Source of the DNA: an uncultured Phascolarctobacterium sp. | Lineage (GTDB): Bacteria > Bacillota > Negativicutes > Acidaminococcales > Acidaminococcaceae | Length of the DNA stretch: 64,000 nt | Direction of reading: 5' to 3' | Assembly (NCBI GenBank): GCA_958448515.1 | Contig: CAUDEF010000008.1 | Coordinates: 7,299-71,298, forward strand | In this document: one piece after another, positions 7,819 through 17,212 of the stretch | Layout of the letters: each line of letters starts with the position of its first letter | Numbering within the stretch: position 1 is the stretch's first letter | Notes under the pieces: model-generated | What the model was told of the DNA's origin: nothing | Databases searched by the model: none | Seen by the model: only the letters and a program-made list of their open reading frames with translations | Made by a program: the position numbers and the translations under genes

Positions 7819-8718
7819 GTGCTTAAGAGCATGACCGGTTTTGGCCGTGGAGAGTACGAGGATGACAGCTTTTCCATAACTGTGGAAATGAAAACAGTTA
7901 ATCATCGCTATAACGAAGTTGCGATAAGATTACCAAGATTTTTAAACCCTATTGAAGATAAAATCAGAAAAACTATTTTAAAGACTATCAGCCGCGGACG
8001 TATTGATGTTTTCATTAATGCCGATTATACTACAAGTGAGAGCTGTACTTTAAAAGTTGATAAAAACCTGGCTGTTGCTTATCATAATGCATTAAAGGAA
8101 ATCGGCGGTGCTATTGGCGCTGATGAAGCTGCTGTTAACACTTCTGCTGAGATAATGTATCTGGCGCGCTGTCAGGATGTTATAAATGTTAAAGAAGGTT
8201 TCTTTGATGTAGAGAGTGTATGGCCCAAAGTAGAAAAGGCTTTGCAGGCAGCTTTGGCAAATCTTGTTGCCATGCGTGCTACAGAAGGAAGCAATATTTA
8301 CGGAGATTTTGTGTACCGTGCAGATCTTATTGCTGAGAAGCTGGCTCTTATTGAGGAACGTTCTCCAAAAGTTGTAGAAGAATATCAGGTTAAGCTTACT
8401 GAAAGACTTAATAATCTTTTAGCCGATAATAATGTTGCTGTAGAACCGGAAAGACTTTTACAGGAGGTTGCAATTCTTGCTGACCGTACCAGCATTACAG
8501 AAGAGATTGTACGTCTGAAAAGCCACATCAAGCAGTTTAAGCAGATTATTTCTTCTGAACAGCCTGTTGGCCGCAAGCTGGATTTTTTAATTCAGGAGTT
8601 TAACAGAGAAGCTAATACTATTGCTTCCAAGGCTAATGATTATACCCTTGCACAGATTGTAGTTGAAATAAAAGCTGAAATTGAAAAAATAAGAGAACAA
8701 ATTCAGAACATTGAATAG
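7819..8718 (+). CDS. yicC: YicC family endoribonuclease
   Basis: 299 residues. YicC/YloC proteins are hexameric endoribonucleases implicated in RNA turnover. The YicC N-terminal motif SMTGFGRGEYE and the FLNPIEDKIRK region are followed by the DUF1732 C-terminal domain with EANTIASKANDYTLAQIVVE. The start is set at GTG 7819: AGGAGGGA at 7807-7814 is an ideal Shine-Dalgarno for it. It heads a run yicC-remA-gmk-rpoZ-coaBC, an order widely conserved in Firmicutes, with gaps of about 12-22 bp. Confidence 0.9.
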   Translation: MLKSMTGFGRGEYEDDSFSITVEMKTVNHRYNEVAIRLPRFLNPIEDKIRKTILKTISRGRIDVFINADYTTSESCTLKVDKNLAVAYHNALKEIGGAIGADEAAVNTSAEIMYLARCQDVINVKEGFFDVESVWPKVEKALQAALANLVAMRATEGSNIYGDFVYRADLIAEKLALIEERSPKVVEEYQVKLTERLNNLLADNNVAVEPERLLQEVAILADRTSITEEIVRLKSHIKQFKQIISSEQPVGRKLDFLIQEFNREANTIASKANDYTLAQIVVEIKAEIEKIREQIQNIE

Positions 8719-8730
8719 CAGGAGGATTAT

Positions 8731-8991
8731 ATGGACATAAAGCTTATAAATATTGGCTTCGGCAACATTGTTGCTGCTAATCGCATCATTTCCATTATCA
8801 GTCCGGAATCAGCGCCGATTAAGCGTATTATTCAGGAAGCACGTGATAAAGGTATGCTGATAGATGCTACATACGGCAGACGTACACGTGCTGTGGTTGT
8901 AACTGACAGCGGACATATTATTCTTTCTGCTGTTCAGCCTGAAACTGTGGCAAATCGTTTAATTCAGACTGATGATGAAGATGAAGAGTAA
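8731..8991 (+). CDS. remA: RemA/DUF370 family regulatory protein
   Basis: 86 residues. Very similar in layout to B. subtilis Rem[48 protein letters not shown] and [12 protein letters not shown]. RemA forms ring-shaped oligomers that bind DNA and activate matrix and osmoprotection genes in Bacillus. In this organism the targets are unknown. It has a strong AGGAGG Shine-Dalgarno and lies between yicC and gmk, the standard position. Confidence 0.93.
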   Translation: MDIKLINIGFGNIVAANRIISIISPESAPIKRIIQEARDKGMLIDATYGRRTRAVVVTDSGHIILSAVQPETVANRLIQTDDEDEE

Positions 8992-9003
8992 CAAGGAGGC
9001 ACT

Positions 9004-9633
9004 ATGAAAGAAAATATTACTCCGCAGGGTGTGCTTTTAGTTGTATCAGGCCCTTCCGGTGCAGGAAAAGGTACTATCTGTCAGATGCTGCGTGATCAGC
9101 TTCCCGAACTTGGTTATTCTGTTTCTGTAACTACACGTCAGCCGAGAACAGGTGAAATTGATGGTGTGAATTATTTTTTCAAAACTGTTGAAGAGGTAAA
9201 AGAAATGATTGCTCAGGATCAGCTGCTGGAATATGCTGAGGTGTATGGCAATTATTACGGAACTCCTCGTGATTATGTTATGGACTTATTAAACTCAGGC
9301 AAGGACGTACTTCTGGAAATTGACATTCAGGGAGCGCTGCAGATTAAGAAACGTTTTCCGGACGGAGTATTTGTATTTATCGTTCCGCCGTCTCTTGACG
9401 AGTTGTCTGCAAGAATTTATAAACGTGGTACTGACAGCGAGGAAGTTATCCAGCGCAGAATGGCTTCTGCAGCAAGTGAACTTACTTACGCTGCCGAATA
9501 TGATTATATTGTTGTCAACGATATTGCTGAAAAAGCTGCCGGCAAAATTTTAACCATAATGGATGCTGAGCGTTATCGTGTGGCAAGAACATATTTTATT
9601 GTTGATGAAATATGCAAACATAAAAATTGCTAA
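9004..9633 (+). CDS. gmk: Guanylate kinase
   Basis: 209 residues. Phosphorylates GMP to GDP with ATP, feeding GTP and dGTP synthesis. The P-loop GPSGAGKG is at residues 16-23; the GMP-binding segment SVTTRQPRTGEIDGVNYFF and the LLEIDIQGA strand are present. Length fits the bacterial family. It is preceded by AGGAGG-like AAGGAGGC and followed 15 bp later by rpoZ, a common pairing. Confidence 0.96.
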   Translation: MKENITPQGVLLVVSGPSGAGKGTICQMLRDQLPELGYSVSVTTRQPRTGEIDGVNYFFKTVEEVKEMIAQDQLLEYAEVYGNYYGTPRDYVMDLLNSGKDVLLEIDIQGALQIKKRFPDGVFVFIVPPSLDELSARIYKRGTDSEEVIQRRMASAASELTYAAEYDYIVVNDIAEKAAGKILTIMDAERYRVARTYFIVDEICKHKNC

Positions 9634-9648
9634 AGGAGTGTGTTAGAT

Positions 9649-9843
9649 ATGTCTATGGTTGATCCTTCTATCGATTATTTGGCTGAAAAAGTTGACAGCA
9701 AATATACTTTAGTTATTCTGGCTGCAAAACGTGCGCGTGAACTTACTGTTCCCGGCGTTAATTCTTCTGAAAAAGAAGTAAGCACAGCTTTAAAAGAAAT
9801 TGGTAAAGATGCTATTACTTTTGAACGTACAAAGAATGTTTAA
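9649..9843 (+). CDS. rpoZ: RNA polymerase omega subunit
   Basis: 64 residues. Small chaperone-like subunit that wraps the beta-prime C-terminus. It contains the typical [19 protein letters not shown] stretch, in which [13 protein letters not shown] is the conserved beta-prime contact region. ATG 9649 follows AAAGGAGTG (9632-9640) at good spacing; an in-frame GTG at 9640 is inside the Shine-Dalgarno and less likely. It sits between gmk and coaBC as in many Firmicutes. Confidence 0.93.
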   Translation: MSMVDPSIDYLAEKVDSKYTLVILAAKRARELTVPGVNSSEKEVSTALKEIGKDAITFERTKNV

Positions 9844-9865
9844 GATTTAGTAGGAGGAAACAATT

Positions 9866-11068
9866 TTGCTGAAAGGTAAGAAAATTGTTTTAGGAGTTAC
9901 CGGCGGTATCGCTGTTTATAAGGCGGTTGATTTGGTAAGTCGTCTGCGTAAGCAGGGGGCAGAAGTAAGAGTTATTATGACAGAGCATGCACAGGAATTT
10001 GTCACTCCTCTTACTTTTAAGGAAATCAGTGGAAACAAGGTAGCCGTTTCCATGTGGGATGGCAATCAGGAATTTAATGTTGAGCACATAGCGCTTGCAA
10101 ACTGGGCTGATGTGTTTGTTGTCGCACCTGCTACTGCGAATATAATTGCCAAAATGGCCTGCGGAATTGCTGACGATCTGCTTTCTACAACATTATTGGC
10201 TGCACAGGCGCCAATTATAGTTTGTCCCGCAATGAATACAGGTATGTATCAAAATCCTGCCACCCAGGAAAATATTGCAAAACTGCAGGGCTGGGGCGTT
10301 ACTGTTATGCCTCCGGCTGTCGGAATGCTGGCTTGTGGGGTATCAGGTCAGGGAAGACTGCCTGAACCTCAGCAGATTGTTGAATTTATTGGTGATTTTT
10401 TTGCAAAACGAGAAGGAGATATGCGTGGCTTAAAGGTACTGGTTACTGCTGCCGGTACAAGAGAGCCTATTGATCCGGTACGTTTTGTCGGCAACCGCTC
10501 CAGCGGAAAAATGGGTTATGCTATAGCTCAGGCTGCTGCTGAGAGAGGTGCGGACGTGCTTTTGGTAACAGGCCCGTCATCATTGTCTGTCCCGCCCAAT
10601 GTGCGCTCTGAAAAAGTAGAAACAACACAGGAAATGCTTGACGCGTGTCTTGCTGCTTATTCTGGAGTTGATATTGTTATTAAAGCTGCAGCAGTTGCTG
10701 ATTACAGACCTCATGATGTTGCTGATCAGAAAATCAAGAAAAAAACTGATGATGCTCTGACTGTTGTTATGGATAAAAATCCTGACATCTTGAAAGAGCT
10801 GGGGGCAAGGAAAAGCGGACAGATTTTGGTTGGCTTTGCTGCTGAAACACAGAATCTTCTTGATAATGCCAGAGAAAAAATTGTTAAGAAAAATCTGGAT
10901 ATGATTGTAGCAAATGATGTTACAGCTGCCGGAGCTGGTTTTAATGCTGATACCAATATCGTAAAATTCCTGTTTCCGGACGGAACAGTCCAGTCTTTAG
11001 AGCAGATGCCCAAAAAGGAAGTTGCTGAAAGAATATTGGATACTGTTATGCAGCTGAAAAATAAATAA
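9866..11068 (+). CDS. coaBC: Bifunctional CoaBC: phosphopantothenoylcysteine synthetase/decarboxylase
   Basis: 400 residues, TTG start after AGGAGG. The N-terminal CoaC flavoprotein domain (about 1-185) decarboxylates 4'-phosphopantothenoylcysteine: catalytic His74 (NVEHIAL), the PAMNTGMY motif and Cys157 in LACGVSGQGRL. The C-terminal CoaB domain (about 190-400) joins CTP-activated phosphopantothenate to cysteine: NRSSGKMGYA, KAAAVADYRP, KIKKK and NPDIL. The two steps are central to coenzyme A synthesis. It ends the yicC operon; no hairpin terminator is evident before the metK promoter. Confidence 0.96.
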   Translation: MLKGKKIVLGVTGGIAVYKAVDLVSRLRKQGAEVRVIMTEHAQEFVTPLTFKEISGNKVAVSMWDGNQEFNVEHIALANWADVFVVAPATANIIAKMACGIADDLLSTTLLAAQAPIIVCPAMNTGMYQNPATQENIAKLQGWGVTVMPPAVGMLACGVSGQGRLPEPQQIVEFIGDFFAKREGDMRGLKVLVTAAGTREPIDPVRFVGNRSSGKMGYAIAQAAAERGADVLLVTGPSSLSVPPNVRSEKVETTQEMLDACLAAYSGVDIVIKAAAVADYRPHDVADQKIKKKTDDALTVVMDKNPDILKELGARKSGQILVGFAAETQNLLDNAREKIVKKNLDMIVANDVTAAGAGFNADTNIVKFLFPDGTVQSLEQMPKKEVAERILDTVMQLKNK

Positions 11069-11107
11069 TACTTATTGTGTATAAATTGTAATATTTTAAT
11101 AAAACTA

Positions 11108-11136
11108 TTGCTAAAATACAGAATGTAGATTATAAT
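11108..11136 (+). promoter_or_regulatory. metK promoter
   Basis: -35 TTGCTA (11108-11113), 17-bp spacer, perfect -10 TATAAT (11131-11136). Transcription would begin about 11143, just before the SAM riboswitch aptamer. Confidence 0.75.
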
Positions 11137-11155
11137 ATCTTAGGAAAATGAATAT

Positions 11156-11262
11156 TACTCATCAAGAGCGGTGGAGGGAATGGCCCAATGAAACTGCAGC
11201 AACCATTGCAGAGTGACTTCTGTAAACGGTGCTAACTCCTGCGAATTTTCGTGAGATGAGAA
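11156..11262 (+). ncRNA. SAM-I (S-box) riboswitch
   Basis: The hallmark S-box core is present: ATCAAGAGCGGTGGAGGGA (11161-11179), GGCCC, AAACTGCAGCAACC and the GGTGCTAACTCC region (11228-11239). P1 pairs CTCATC (11158-11163) with GATGAG (11255-11260). Without SAM, GAGAATGC (11258-11265) can pair with GCGTTCTC (11279-11286), which opens the terminator stem. SAM binding holds P1 and allows termination. This fits feedback control of metK, whose product is SAM. Confidence 0.95.
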
Positions 11263-11277
11263 TGCTTATAAAGTTGC

Positions 11278-11305
11278 GGCGTTCTCGTTTGAGAACGCCT
11301 TTTTT
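11278..11305 (+). terminator. Riboswitch-controlled terminator before metK
   Basis: GGCGTTCTC (11278-11286) pairs with GAGAACGCC (11291-11299) with a GTTT loop, followed by six T. Its 5' arm is shared with the antiterminator formed with the 3' side of the SAM aptamer. Confidence 0.92.
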
Positions 11306-11336
11306 ACTAATTGAACCAAGAGAGGAGCATAAATTA

Positions 11337-12515
11337 ATGAGAAAATTATTTACTTCTGAGTCCGTAACTGAAGGTCATCCTGATAAGATTGCAGACCAGA
11401 TTTCTGACTCTGTGTTAGATGCTATTTTGAGCAAAGATCCTAAAGGCCGTGTTGCCTGCGAAACTTTGGTAACAACTGGTCAAATCCATATTGTTGGTGA
11501 AATTTCTACCAGCTGTTATGTAGATATTCCTAAAATTGCCCGTGAAACTGTTATCAACATTGGTTATGACAGAGCAAAATACGGTTTTGACGGCAATACC
11601 TGTGGTGTATTGATTTCTATTGACGAACAGTCTCCTGATATTGCTTTGGGTGTTGATAAAGCTCTTGAAGCAAAAGAAGGCAAAGCTGCTGATGAAGAAA
11701 TTGGTGCCGGCGACCAGGGTATGATGTTTGGTTATGCTACCAACGAAACTGAAAGCTATATGCCTATGCCTGCTTATCTGGCTAATAAACTGTCTCTGCG
11801 TCTGACTGAAGTTCGCAAAAACGGCACTTTGCCTTACCTGCGTCCTGACGGAAAAACTCAGGTAACTGTTGAATATGAAGATGGCAAACCGGTACGCATT
11901 GATGCTGTTGTTATTTCTTCTCAGCATGCTCCTGAAGTAACTAACGAACAAATCAGAGCAGATATTATTGAAAATGTTATAAAACCAGTAATTCCGGCAG
12001 ATATGCTTGGTGCAGATACCAAATATTATATCAATCCTACCGGACGTTTTGTTATTGGCGGTCCGCAGGGTGATGCTGGTCTGACCGGACGCAAAATTAT
12101 TGTTGATACTTACGGCGGTATGGCTCGTCATGGCGGCGGTGCTTTCTCCGGTAAAGATCCTTCTAAAGTTGACCGCAGTGCAGCTTATGCAGCTCGTTAT
12201 GTAGCTAAGAATATTGTTGCAGCAGGTTTGGCTGATAAATGTGAAATTCAGCTGGCTTATGCTATCGGCGTTGCTCAGCCTGTTTCTGTTTTGGTAGAAA
12301 CTTTTGGCACCGCAAAAATTGCCGAAGATAAAATTGCAGAACTGGTTAAAAAGAATTTCAAATTAAGTCCTAACGGAATTATCAAAGAACTGGATCTGTT
12401 GCGTCCTATTTATAAACAGACAGCAGCATATGGTCACTTTGGCCGTACTGACGTTGATCTTCCTTGGGAACATACTGATAAAGCAGCAGCACTCAGAGAA
12501 CAGGCTGGTCTGTAA
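11337..12515 (+). CDS. metK: S-adenosylmethionine synthetase
   Basis: 392 residues. Makes SAM from methionine and ATP. Signatures are [14 protein letters not shown] near the N-terminus, the [12 protein letters not shown] motif and [19 protein letters not shown], the phosphate/Mg site loop. The open frame extends upstream into the riboswitch, but ATG 11337 with AGAGGAG before it matches the normal start of the family. Codons ending in C at two-fold sites are more frequent than in neighbours, as expected for a highly expressed gene. It stands alone under SAM-I riboswitch control. Confidence 0.97.
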   Translation: MRKLFTSESVTEGHPDKIADQISDSVLDAILSKDPKGRVACETLVTTGQIHIVGEISTSCYVDIPKIARETVINIGYDRAKYGFDGNTCGVLISIDEQSPDIALGVDKALEAKEGKAADEEIGAGDQGMMFGYATNETESYMPMPAYLANKLSLRLTEVRKNGTLPYLRPDGKTQVTVEYEDGKPVRIDAVVISSQHAPEVTNEQIRADIIENVIKPVIPADMLGADTKYYINPTGRFVIGGPQGDAGLTGRKIIVDTYGGMARHGGGAFSGKDPSKVDRSAAYAARYVAKNIVAAGLADKCEIQLAYAIGVAQPVSVLVETFGTAKIAEDKIAELVKKNFKLSPNGIIKELDLLRPIYKQTAAYGHFGRTDVDLPWEHTDKAAALREQAGL

Positions 12516-12525
12516 TTATAACTGT

Positions 12526-12575
12526 AAAGCCTCCTTTATCATGACTGTATATGGTTGTGGTAGGGGAGGTTTTCT
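12526..12575 (+). terminator. Probable terminator after metK
   Basis: AAAGCCTCC (12526-12534) can pair with GGAGGTTT (about 12565-12572) with a bulged G, across a loop of about 30 nt, followed by a T-rich run. The large loop makes it less certain than the others here. Confidence 0.55.
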
Positions 12576-12653
12576 TATGTTAAAATACTTTTAAAGGATT
12601 TATGTTTACGTTGCTAGAATATAAACAGAATAAGATATATTTTTGGAGGCAGT

Positions 12654-14915
12654 ATGTTTTGTGTAGATGTTGCAATTAATCTTCCGGTAAAAAGTATTTT
12701 CAAACAATTTACCTATCTGGTGCCGGAAAATATGCACTTTTTGGAATGTGGCTGGAGAGTTGTTGTACCTTTTGGTTCGCAAAAAGTGGAAGGGTTTATT
12801 GTAGCCCAAAAAAAGCTGCCGGAAGATTTTCAGAAGTTAAAGAAAATAGAAGCTGTTTTAGGGGATAAGCCGTGGTTTGATGAAGAAATGCTGGCTACGG
12901 CAAAATGGCTGTCTGAGTATTATATGTGCTCAATGGCAGAAGCTATGCGCCTTTTTGTTCCCGGAAAAACGAGTATACGCAGAACTTCTGTCAAAGATGA
13001 AAATGGGAATTTTTTATACTATCGTTACGAAGAAAAGTTAAAAGAAAAAACTTTGCTTGCGTATAAAATAACTGCTGCCGGAAAAGAAGCTCTGCGGTCG
13101 GGAAACAGAAAGCTCAGAGCTCAGATGGCTGCTTTGCAGGTACTGGATATGCAAAAAGAAAGCAAAACAATTAATGAGCTGGCGGAGTTTAAAATAACCG
13201 GTGCTGTTTTGCGAAATCTGGCTTTAAAGGGATGGGCAGAAACTGACAATAAGAGGGTTTTGCGTAACAGCTACCATGCTGAAAAGCAGTACGCAGATAA
13301 AATGCAGCTTACTGCTGAGCAAAGTGCAGCTCTTACACAGATTACAGATGCATTGGATAAAAAGACTTTTAAAACTTTTTTGCTGCAGGGAATAACTGGA
13401 AGCGGTAAAACAGAAGTTTATCTGCGTGCCGCTCAGAAGGTTGTCAGTGAAGGCAAACAGGTGCTGATGCTTGTACCGGAAATTGCTCTTACTGCGCAGC
13501 TGGTAAAGCGGTTTCAGAGCTGGTTTGGCGATAATGTGGCAGTGGCGCACAGTAAGCTTTCTCAGAATGAGCGCGGAGATGTCTGGTACAAGATGCGTAC
13601 ATTTCAGGCCCAGATTCTGATTGGCGTACGCAGTGCTGTCTTTGCACCATTTGCAGATTTGGGACTGATTATTATTGACGAAGAGCATGAAAGCAGTTAC
13701 AAACAGGAGGAAAGGCCTAATTACCATGCCAGAAACGTTGCTATGGAAAGATGCAGACATACGGATGCTGTATTGATTTTAGGCAGTGCCACACCTGATT
13801 TGGAAACCTATTATCATGGTCTTAATGGTGATTATATTCATCTGAAGCTGACCAAAAGGGCTAATGGCAGTGAGCTGCCCACAACGGAAATAGTTGACAT
13901 GCGTGAAGAGCTGCAGGCTAAAAATTTTCATGTTTTATCCCGTAAACTGCGGCAGGCACTGGTTAATACTGCTGCTGAAGGAGAGCAGGCTATAGTTTTG
14001 CTGAACAGAAGAGGCTACTCTACATTTGTTCTGTGCAGAGATTGCGGAAACTCGATTATGTGCAGACACTGTGCAGTAGCCATGGTATATCACAGTGCTG
14101 ACGGAGTTATGCGCTGTCATTACTGCGGCAATCAGCTGCCTATACCTGATGTTTGCCCTCAATGCGGCAGCAGAAGAATAAAATTTTTTGGTACGGGAAC
14201 GCAGAAAGCTGAAGAGGAAATTATGTCTTTGCCTGAGGTAAGAGTTTTACGCATGGACCAGGATTCTACCATGGCTAAGTTTGCTCATGCAGAGATTTTA
14301 GATAAATTTTCCCGAGGCGAAAGAAATGTTTTAGTTGGTACGCAAATGGTTGCCAAGGGACATGATATACCTAATGTTACGTTAGTAGGTGTTTTGTCTG
14401 CAGACAGTTCGCTGAATCTTCCTGATTACCGAGCATCAGAAAGAGCTTTTTCACTGCTGACTCAGGCTGCGGGACGTGCAGGACGCGGCAATAAAAATGG
14501 ACATGTTATTTTTCAGGCTTATGATGCTGATAACAGAATTCTTAAACTGGCAGCCAAGCAGGATTATGACGCTTTTGCCGTGCAGGAGCTAAAAGACAGG
14601 CAGGAGCTTTTGTATCCTCCATATGCTCAGATGCTGAAGATGACGGTATGGGATAAGGATGAAGATGCAGGACTTACTCTGGCTAAAAGAACAGTTAATT
14701 TTTTGCAGGAAAAATTAATGGATAATATTATGCAGGGGGATATTTTTGTAATGGGACCTTTTCCTGCTGTAGTAGCCAAAGTAAGAGATATGTACAGATT
14801 TAATATTATTGTCAAGGCAAAGAATATTGATCCGGTTAAAAAGCTTTTGCTGGACAGTGAATTTAAACAGCAGCGCAATCTGTTTTTTGATGTAGATCCT
14901 TTGAGCGTTATTTGA
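12654..14915 (+). CDS. priA: Primosomal protein N' (replication restart helicase PriA)
   Basis: 753 residues. 3'-5' superfamily 2 helicase that reloads the replisome at collapsed forks. An N-terminal DNA-binding domain (about 1-105) precedes the helicase: Walker A GITGSGKT (246-253) and DEEH box (342-345). A zinc-binding insert (about 460-505) has paired cysteines CRDCGNSIMCRHC and MRCHYCGN...CPQCG. The ATG has a GGAGG Shine-Dalgarno. It is followed by a separate promoter for def, though read-through is possible. Confidence 0.96.
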   Translation: MFCVDVAINLPVKSIFKQFTYLVPENMHFLECGWRVVVPFGSQKVEGFIVAQKKLPEDFQKLKKIEAVLGDKPWFDEEMLATAKWLSEYYMCSMAEAMRLFVPGKTSIRRTSVKDENGNFLYYRYEEKLKEKTLLAYKITAAGKEALRSGNRKLRAQMAALQVLDMQKESKTINELAEFKITGAVLRNLALKGWAETDNKRVLRNSYHAEKQYADKMQLTAEQSAALTQITDALDKKTFKTFLLQGITGSGKTEVYLRAAQKVVSEGKQVLMLVPEIALTAQLVKRFQSWFGDNVAVAHSKLSQNERGDVWYKMRTFQAQILIGVRSAVFAPFADLGLIIIDEEHESSYKQEERPNYHARNVAMERCRHTDAVLILGSATPDLETYYHGLNGDYIHLKLTKRANGSELPTTEIVDMREELQAKNFHVLSRKLRQALVNTAAEGEQAIVLLNRRGYSTFVLCRDCGNSIMCRHCAVAMVYHSADGVMRCHYCGNQLPIPDVCPQCGSRRIKFFGTGTQKAEEEIMSLPEVRVLRMDQDSTMAKFAHAEILDKFSRGERNVLVGTQMVAKGHDIPNVTLVGVLSADSSLNLPDYRASERAFSLLTQAAGRAGRGNKNGHVIFQAYDADNRILKLAAKQDYDAFAVQELKDRQELLYPPYAQMLKMTVWDKDEDAGLTLAKRTVNFLQEKLMDNIMQGDIFVMGPFPAVVAKVRDMYRFNIIVKAKNIDPVKKLLLDSEFKQQRNLFFDVDPLSVI

Positions 14916-14941
14916 TATAAGCAGAATTTTTGTGATATAAT
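14912..14941 (+). promoter_or_regulatory. Promoter of the def-fmt operon
   Basis: -35 TTGATA (14912-14917), 18-bp spacer, -10 TATAAT (14936-14941). The -35 overlaps the priA stop. Confidence 0.65.
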
Positions 14942-14975
14942 ATAATTTACGAAATTTAATTTATGGAGGCTAATT

Positions 14976-15452
14976 ATGGCTAAGTTAGATATTGTTGTTG
15001 CCGGTAATCCGGTATTGCGCCAAAAGGCAGAAGCTGTTACTAAAATAGATAAAAAACTGCAGAAATTTTTGAAAGATATGGCAGAAACTATGTATGCTGC
15101 TGATGGTGTAGGTCTTGCGGCACCTCAGGTTGGTGTTTTAAAAAGAGTAGTTGTTATTGATGTAGGTGATGGCCTGATTGAGATGATTAATCCGGAAATT
15201 ACCAAAAAAGAAGGCTCCGTTGTAGGCGGCGAAGGCTGTCTTTCTGTTCCTGATTATGAAGGCGAAGTTGAACGTGCCGAATATGTGGAATGTGAATTTA
15301 CAGATAAGACAGGCAAAAGAATGCTTTTAAAAACCGATGGGCTGCTGGCTATTGCTGTGCAGCATGAGCTGGATCATCTTGACGGTGTACTTTTTATAGA
15401 TAAAGCTCAGTCTATTATGCCTAAACCGAAAGAAAATCCTATTAATAAATAA
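14976..15452 (+). CDS. def: Peptide deformylase
   Basis: 158 residues. Metallo-hydrolase that removes the N-formyl group from nascent proteins. All three motifs are present: GVGLAAPQVG (44-53), EGCLS with metal ligand Cys88, and QHELDH with His130, Glu131 and His134. It opens a tightly packed run def-fmt-DUF116-rsmB-rlmN-prpC-prkC-rsgA-rpe, the typical Firmicutes order. Its pairing with fmt couples removal and addition of the formyl group. Confidence 0.97.
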   Translation: MAKLDIVVAGNPVLRQKAEAVTKIDKKLQKFLKDMAETMYAADGVGLAAPQVGVLKRVVVIDVGDGLIEMINPEITKKEGSVVGGEGCLSVPDYEGEVERAEYVECEFTDKTGKRMLLKTDGLLAIAVQHELDHLDGVLFIDKAQSIMPKPKENPINK

Positions 15453-15468
15453 CAGTAAAGGTGATAAT

Positions 15469-16410
15469 ATGCGTATAGTTTTTATGGGAACTCCTGATTT
15501 TGCTGTGGGCAGTCTGCAGGCATTGGCAGAAGCAGGAAAATATGAAATTGCAGGTGTGTTTACACAGCCTGACAGACCTAAAGGAAGAGGCCGTCAGATG
15601 CTGATGACCCCCGTTAAGGAATATGCTCTGAGTAAGGGATATGATGTATATCAGCCGGTGAAAATAAAAGCAGAAGAGCCTGTTGCTCTTTTAAAACAGC
15701 TGAATCCTGATTTGATTGTTGTTGCAGCTTTTGGTCAGCTTTTGTCTCAGGAAATTTTAGATTTGCCAAAATATGGCTGCATTAATGTACATGCATCCTT
15801 ACTGCCTAAATACAGAGGTGCGGCACCGATTCATTATGCTATTTTAAACGGAGAAAGTGAATCCGGTGTTACTATTATGCAGATGGATATTGGCATGGAC
15901 ACTGGTGACATGTTATCCAAGGTTGTTGTGCCTGTTTCTGAAGATATGACCATGGGCCAGCTACATGATGAATTAAAAGTAAAAGGCGCTGAATTGCTTT
16001 TAAAAACGATAGATGAAATCGAAGCAGGAACCGTAAAAGCGCAGAAGCAGAATTCTGAGGAGGCTACTTATGCTTCTCTGCTGCAAAGAAGTATGGAAAA
16101 AATAGACTGGAATAAACCGGCTGCAGAAATTCATAATTTAATCAGAGGTTTTAATCCGGCTCCCGGTGCTTTTACCAGGCTTCCTGATGGTAAAAATTTA
16201 AAAATCTGGGGTAGCAAAGTAAGTGATAAGCAAAGCAGCAGGGTTCCTGGAACTGTTGCAGAGGTTAACAAACGCAGTTTTATTGTTGCCTGCGGTGAAG
16301 GTACACTGGAAATTACAGAAGTACAGCCGGAATCCAAGAAAAGAATGCCGGCTCAGGTTTTCTGCAACGGACGAGGAGTGCAGGCAGGAGATATTTTAGG
16401 TAAGGAGTAA
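15469..16410 (+). CDS. fmt: Methionyl-tRNA formyltransferase
   Basis: 313 residues. Formylates Met-tRNAi using 10-formyl-tetrahydrofolate. The formyltransferase domain shows MGTPDFAV, RGRGRQMLMTPVK and the catalytic Asn106, His108 and Asp144 (INVHASLLP and GMDTGD), at the same numbers as in E. coli. The C-terminal OB-like domain (about 205-313) binds tRNA. It begins 16 bp after def with GGTGA upstream. Confidence 0.97.
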   Translation: MRIVFMGTPDFAVGSLQALAEAGKYEIAGVFTQPDRPKGRGRQMLMTPVKEYALSKGYDVYQPVKIKAEEPVALLKQLNPDLIVVAAFGQLLSQEILDLPKYGCINVHASLLPKYRGAAPIHYAILNGESESGVTIMQMDIGMDTGDMLSKVVVPVSEDMTMGQLHDELKVKGAELLLKTIDEIEAGTVKAQKQNSEEATYASLLQRSMEKIDWNKPAAEIHNLIRGFNPAPGAFTRLPDGKNLKIWGSKVSDKQSSRVPGTVAEVNKRSFIVACGEGTLEITEVQPESKKRMPAQVFCNGRGVQAGDILGKE

Positions 16411-16417
16411 GTTTTAC

Positions 16418-17212
16418 ATGACTGATGAAGTTTTTAAGCCTAAGAAACGCATTTTTATGGCTTTAACTTCCTTTAGTGCGTTGTTAGGCGCGTTGATGAT
16501 TTATGTGGTATGGAAAGTTACTGTACCGGGGCTGGCTCAGATTCATTACATACTGCCCAAACTTTTGGGATTTATAGGCTTTGTAATTGTTCTGGCATTG
16601 CTGACCGGTGTTGCCGGTATAGTAATGGCCCTCATGGGTGTACCGATTATTAAAATTTTCTATTTCGGTGCATGGAAGGCTATTAATATTTTATTTCCGG
16701 TAGCAGTAATGCTGGGCAGATTGTTTAATATCCCCAGAGTAAAGATTGAGCAGTCTTTTATTGAGGTAAGCAATAATCTGGTATTACAGCATAAAATAAA
16801 GGTTCCAGCCAACAGAATTATGATTTTAACGCCGCATTGCATTCAGCTTGATACATGTGTGCATAAGATTACCCGTAATGTAGAAAACTGCAGGCAGTGC
16901 GGCAGATGCAGTGTAGGTACCATGCTTGGACTTGCACATAAATATGGCTGCCATTTTGCAGTGGCTACAGGCGGTACGCTGGCAAGAAAAATGGTAATGG
17001 AAATCAGACCTAAGGCTATTGTTGCCGTAGCCTGTGAAAGAGACCTTACCAGCGGCATACAGGACGTTTTTCCTTTGCCGGTTTTAGGTGTTTTAAATGA
17101 GCGTCCTTATGGCCCATGTTTTAATACTCGTGTAGATGCTAATAAATTAGAAGCGGCTATTTTGGCATTTTTGGATAAAGAGGATTTTGATGCAAAAAAA
17201 GATAGTAAATAA
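16418..17212 (+). CDS. DUF116 family cysteine-rich membrane protein
   Basis: 264 residues. Two membrane segments lie near the N-terminus (about 13-33 and 48-72). The following domain carries conserved cysteines: CIQLDTCVHKI, CRQCGRC, YGCHFAVATGG, ACERD and a late PYGPCFN. The cysteine pattern suggests a metal or Fe-S cluster. DUF116 has no firmly established function. It sits between fmt and rsmB, a position seen in other anaerobic Firmicutes, and overlaps rsmB by 23 bp. Confidence 0.85.
   Translation: MTDEVFKPKKRIFMALTSFSALLGALMIYVVWKVTVPGLAQIHYILPKLLGFIGFVIVLALLTGVAGIVMALMGVPIIKIFYFGAWKAINILFPVAVMLGRLFNIPRVKIEQSFIEVSNNLVLQHKIKVPANRIMILTPHCIQLDTCVHKITRNVENCRQCGRCSVGTMLGLAHKYGCHFAVATGGTLARKMVMEIRPKAIVAVACERDLTSGIQDVFPLPVLGVLNERPYGPCFNTRVDANKLEAAILAFLDKEDFDAKKDSK

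Noticed and set aside
11415..12131. 238-residue minus-strand open frame inside metK
   Set aside because: It is a shadow of biased codon use in a highly expressed gene; the translation lacks any recognisable domain.
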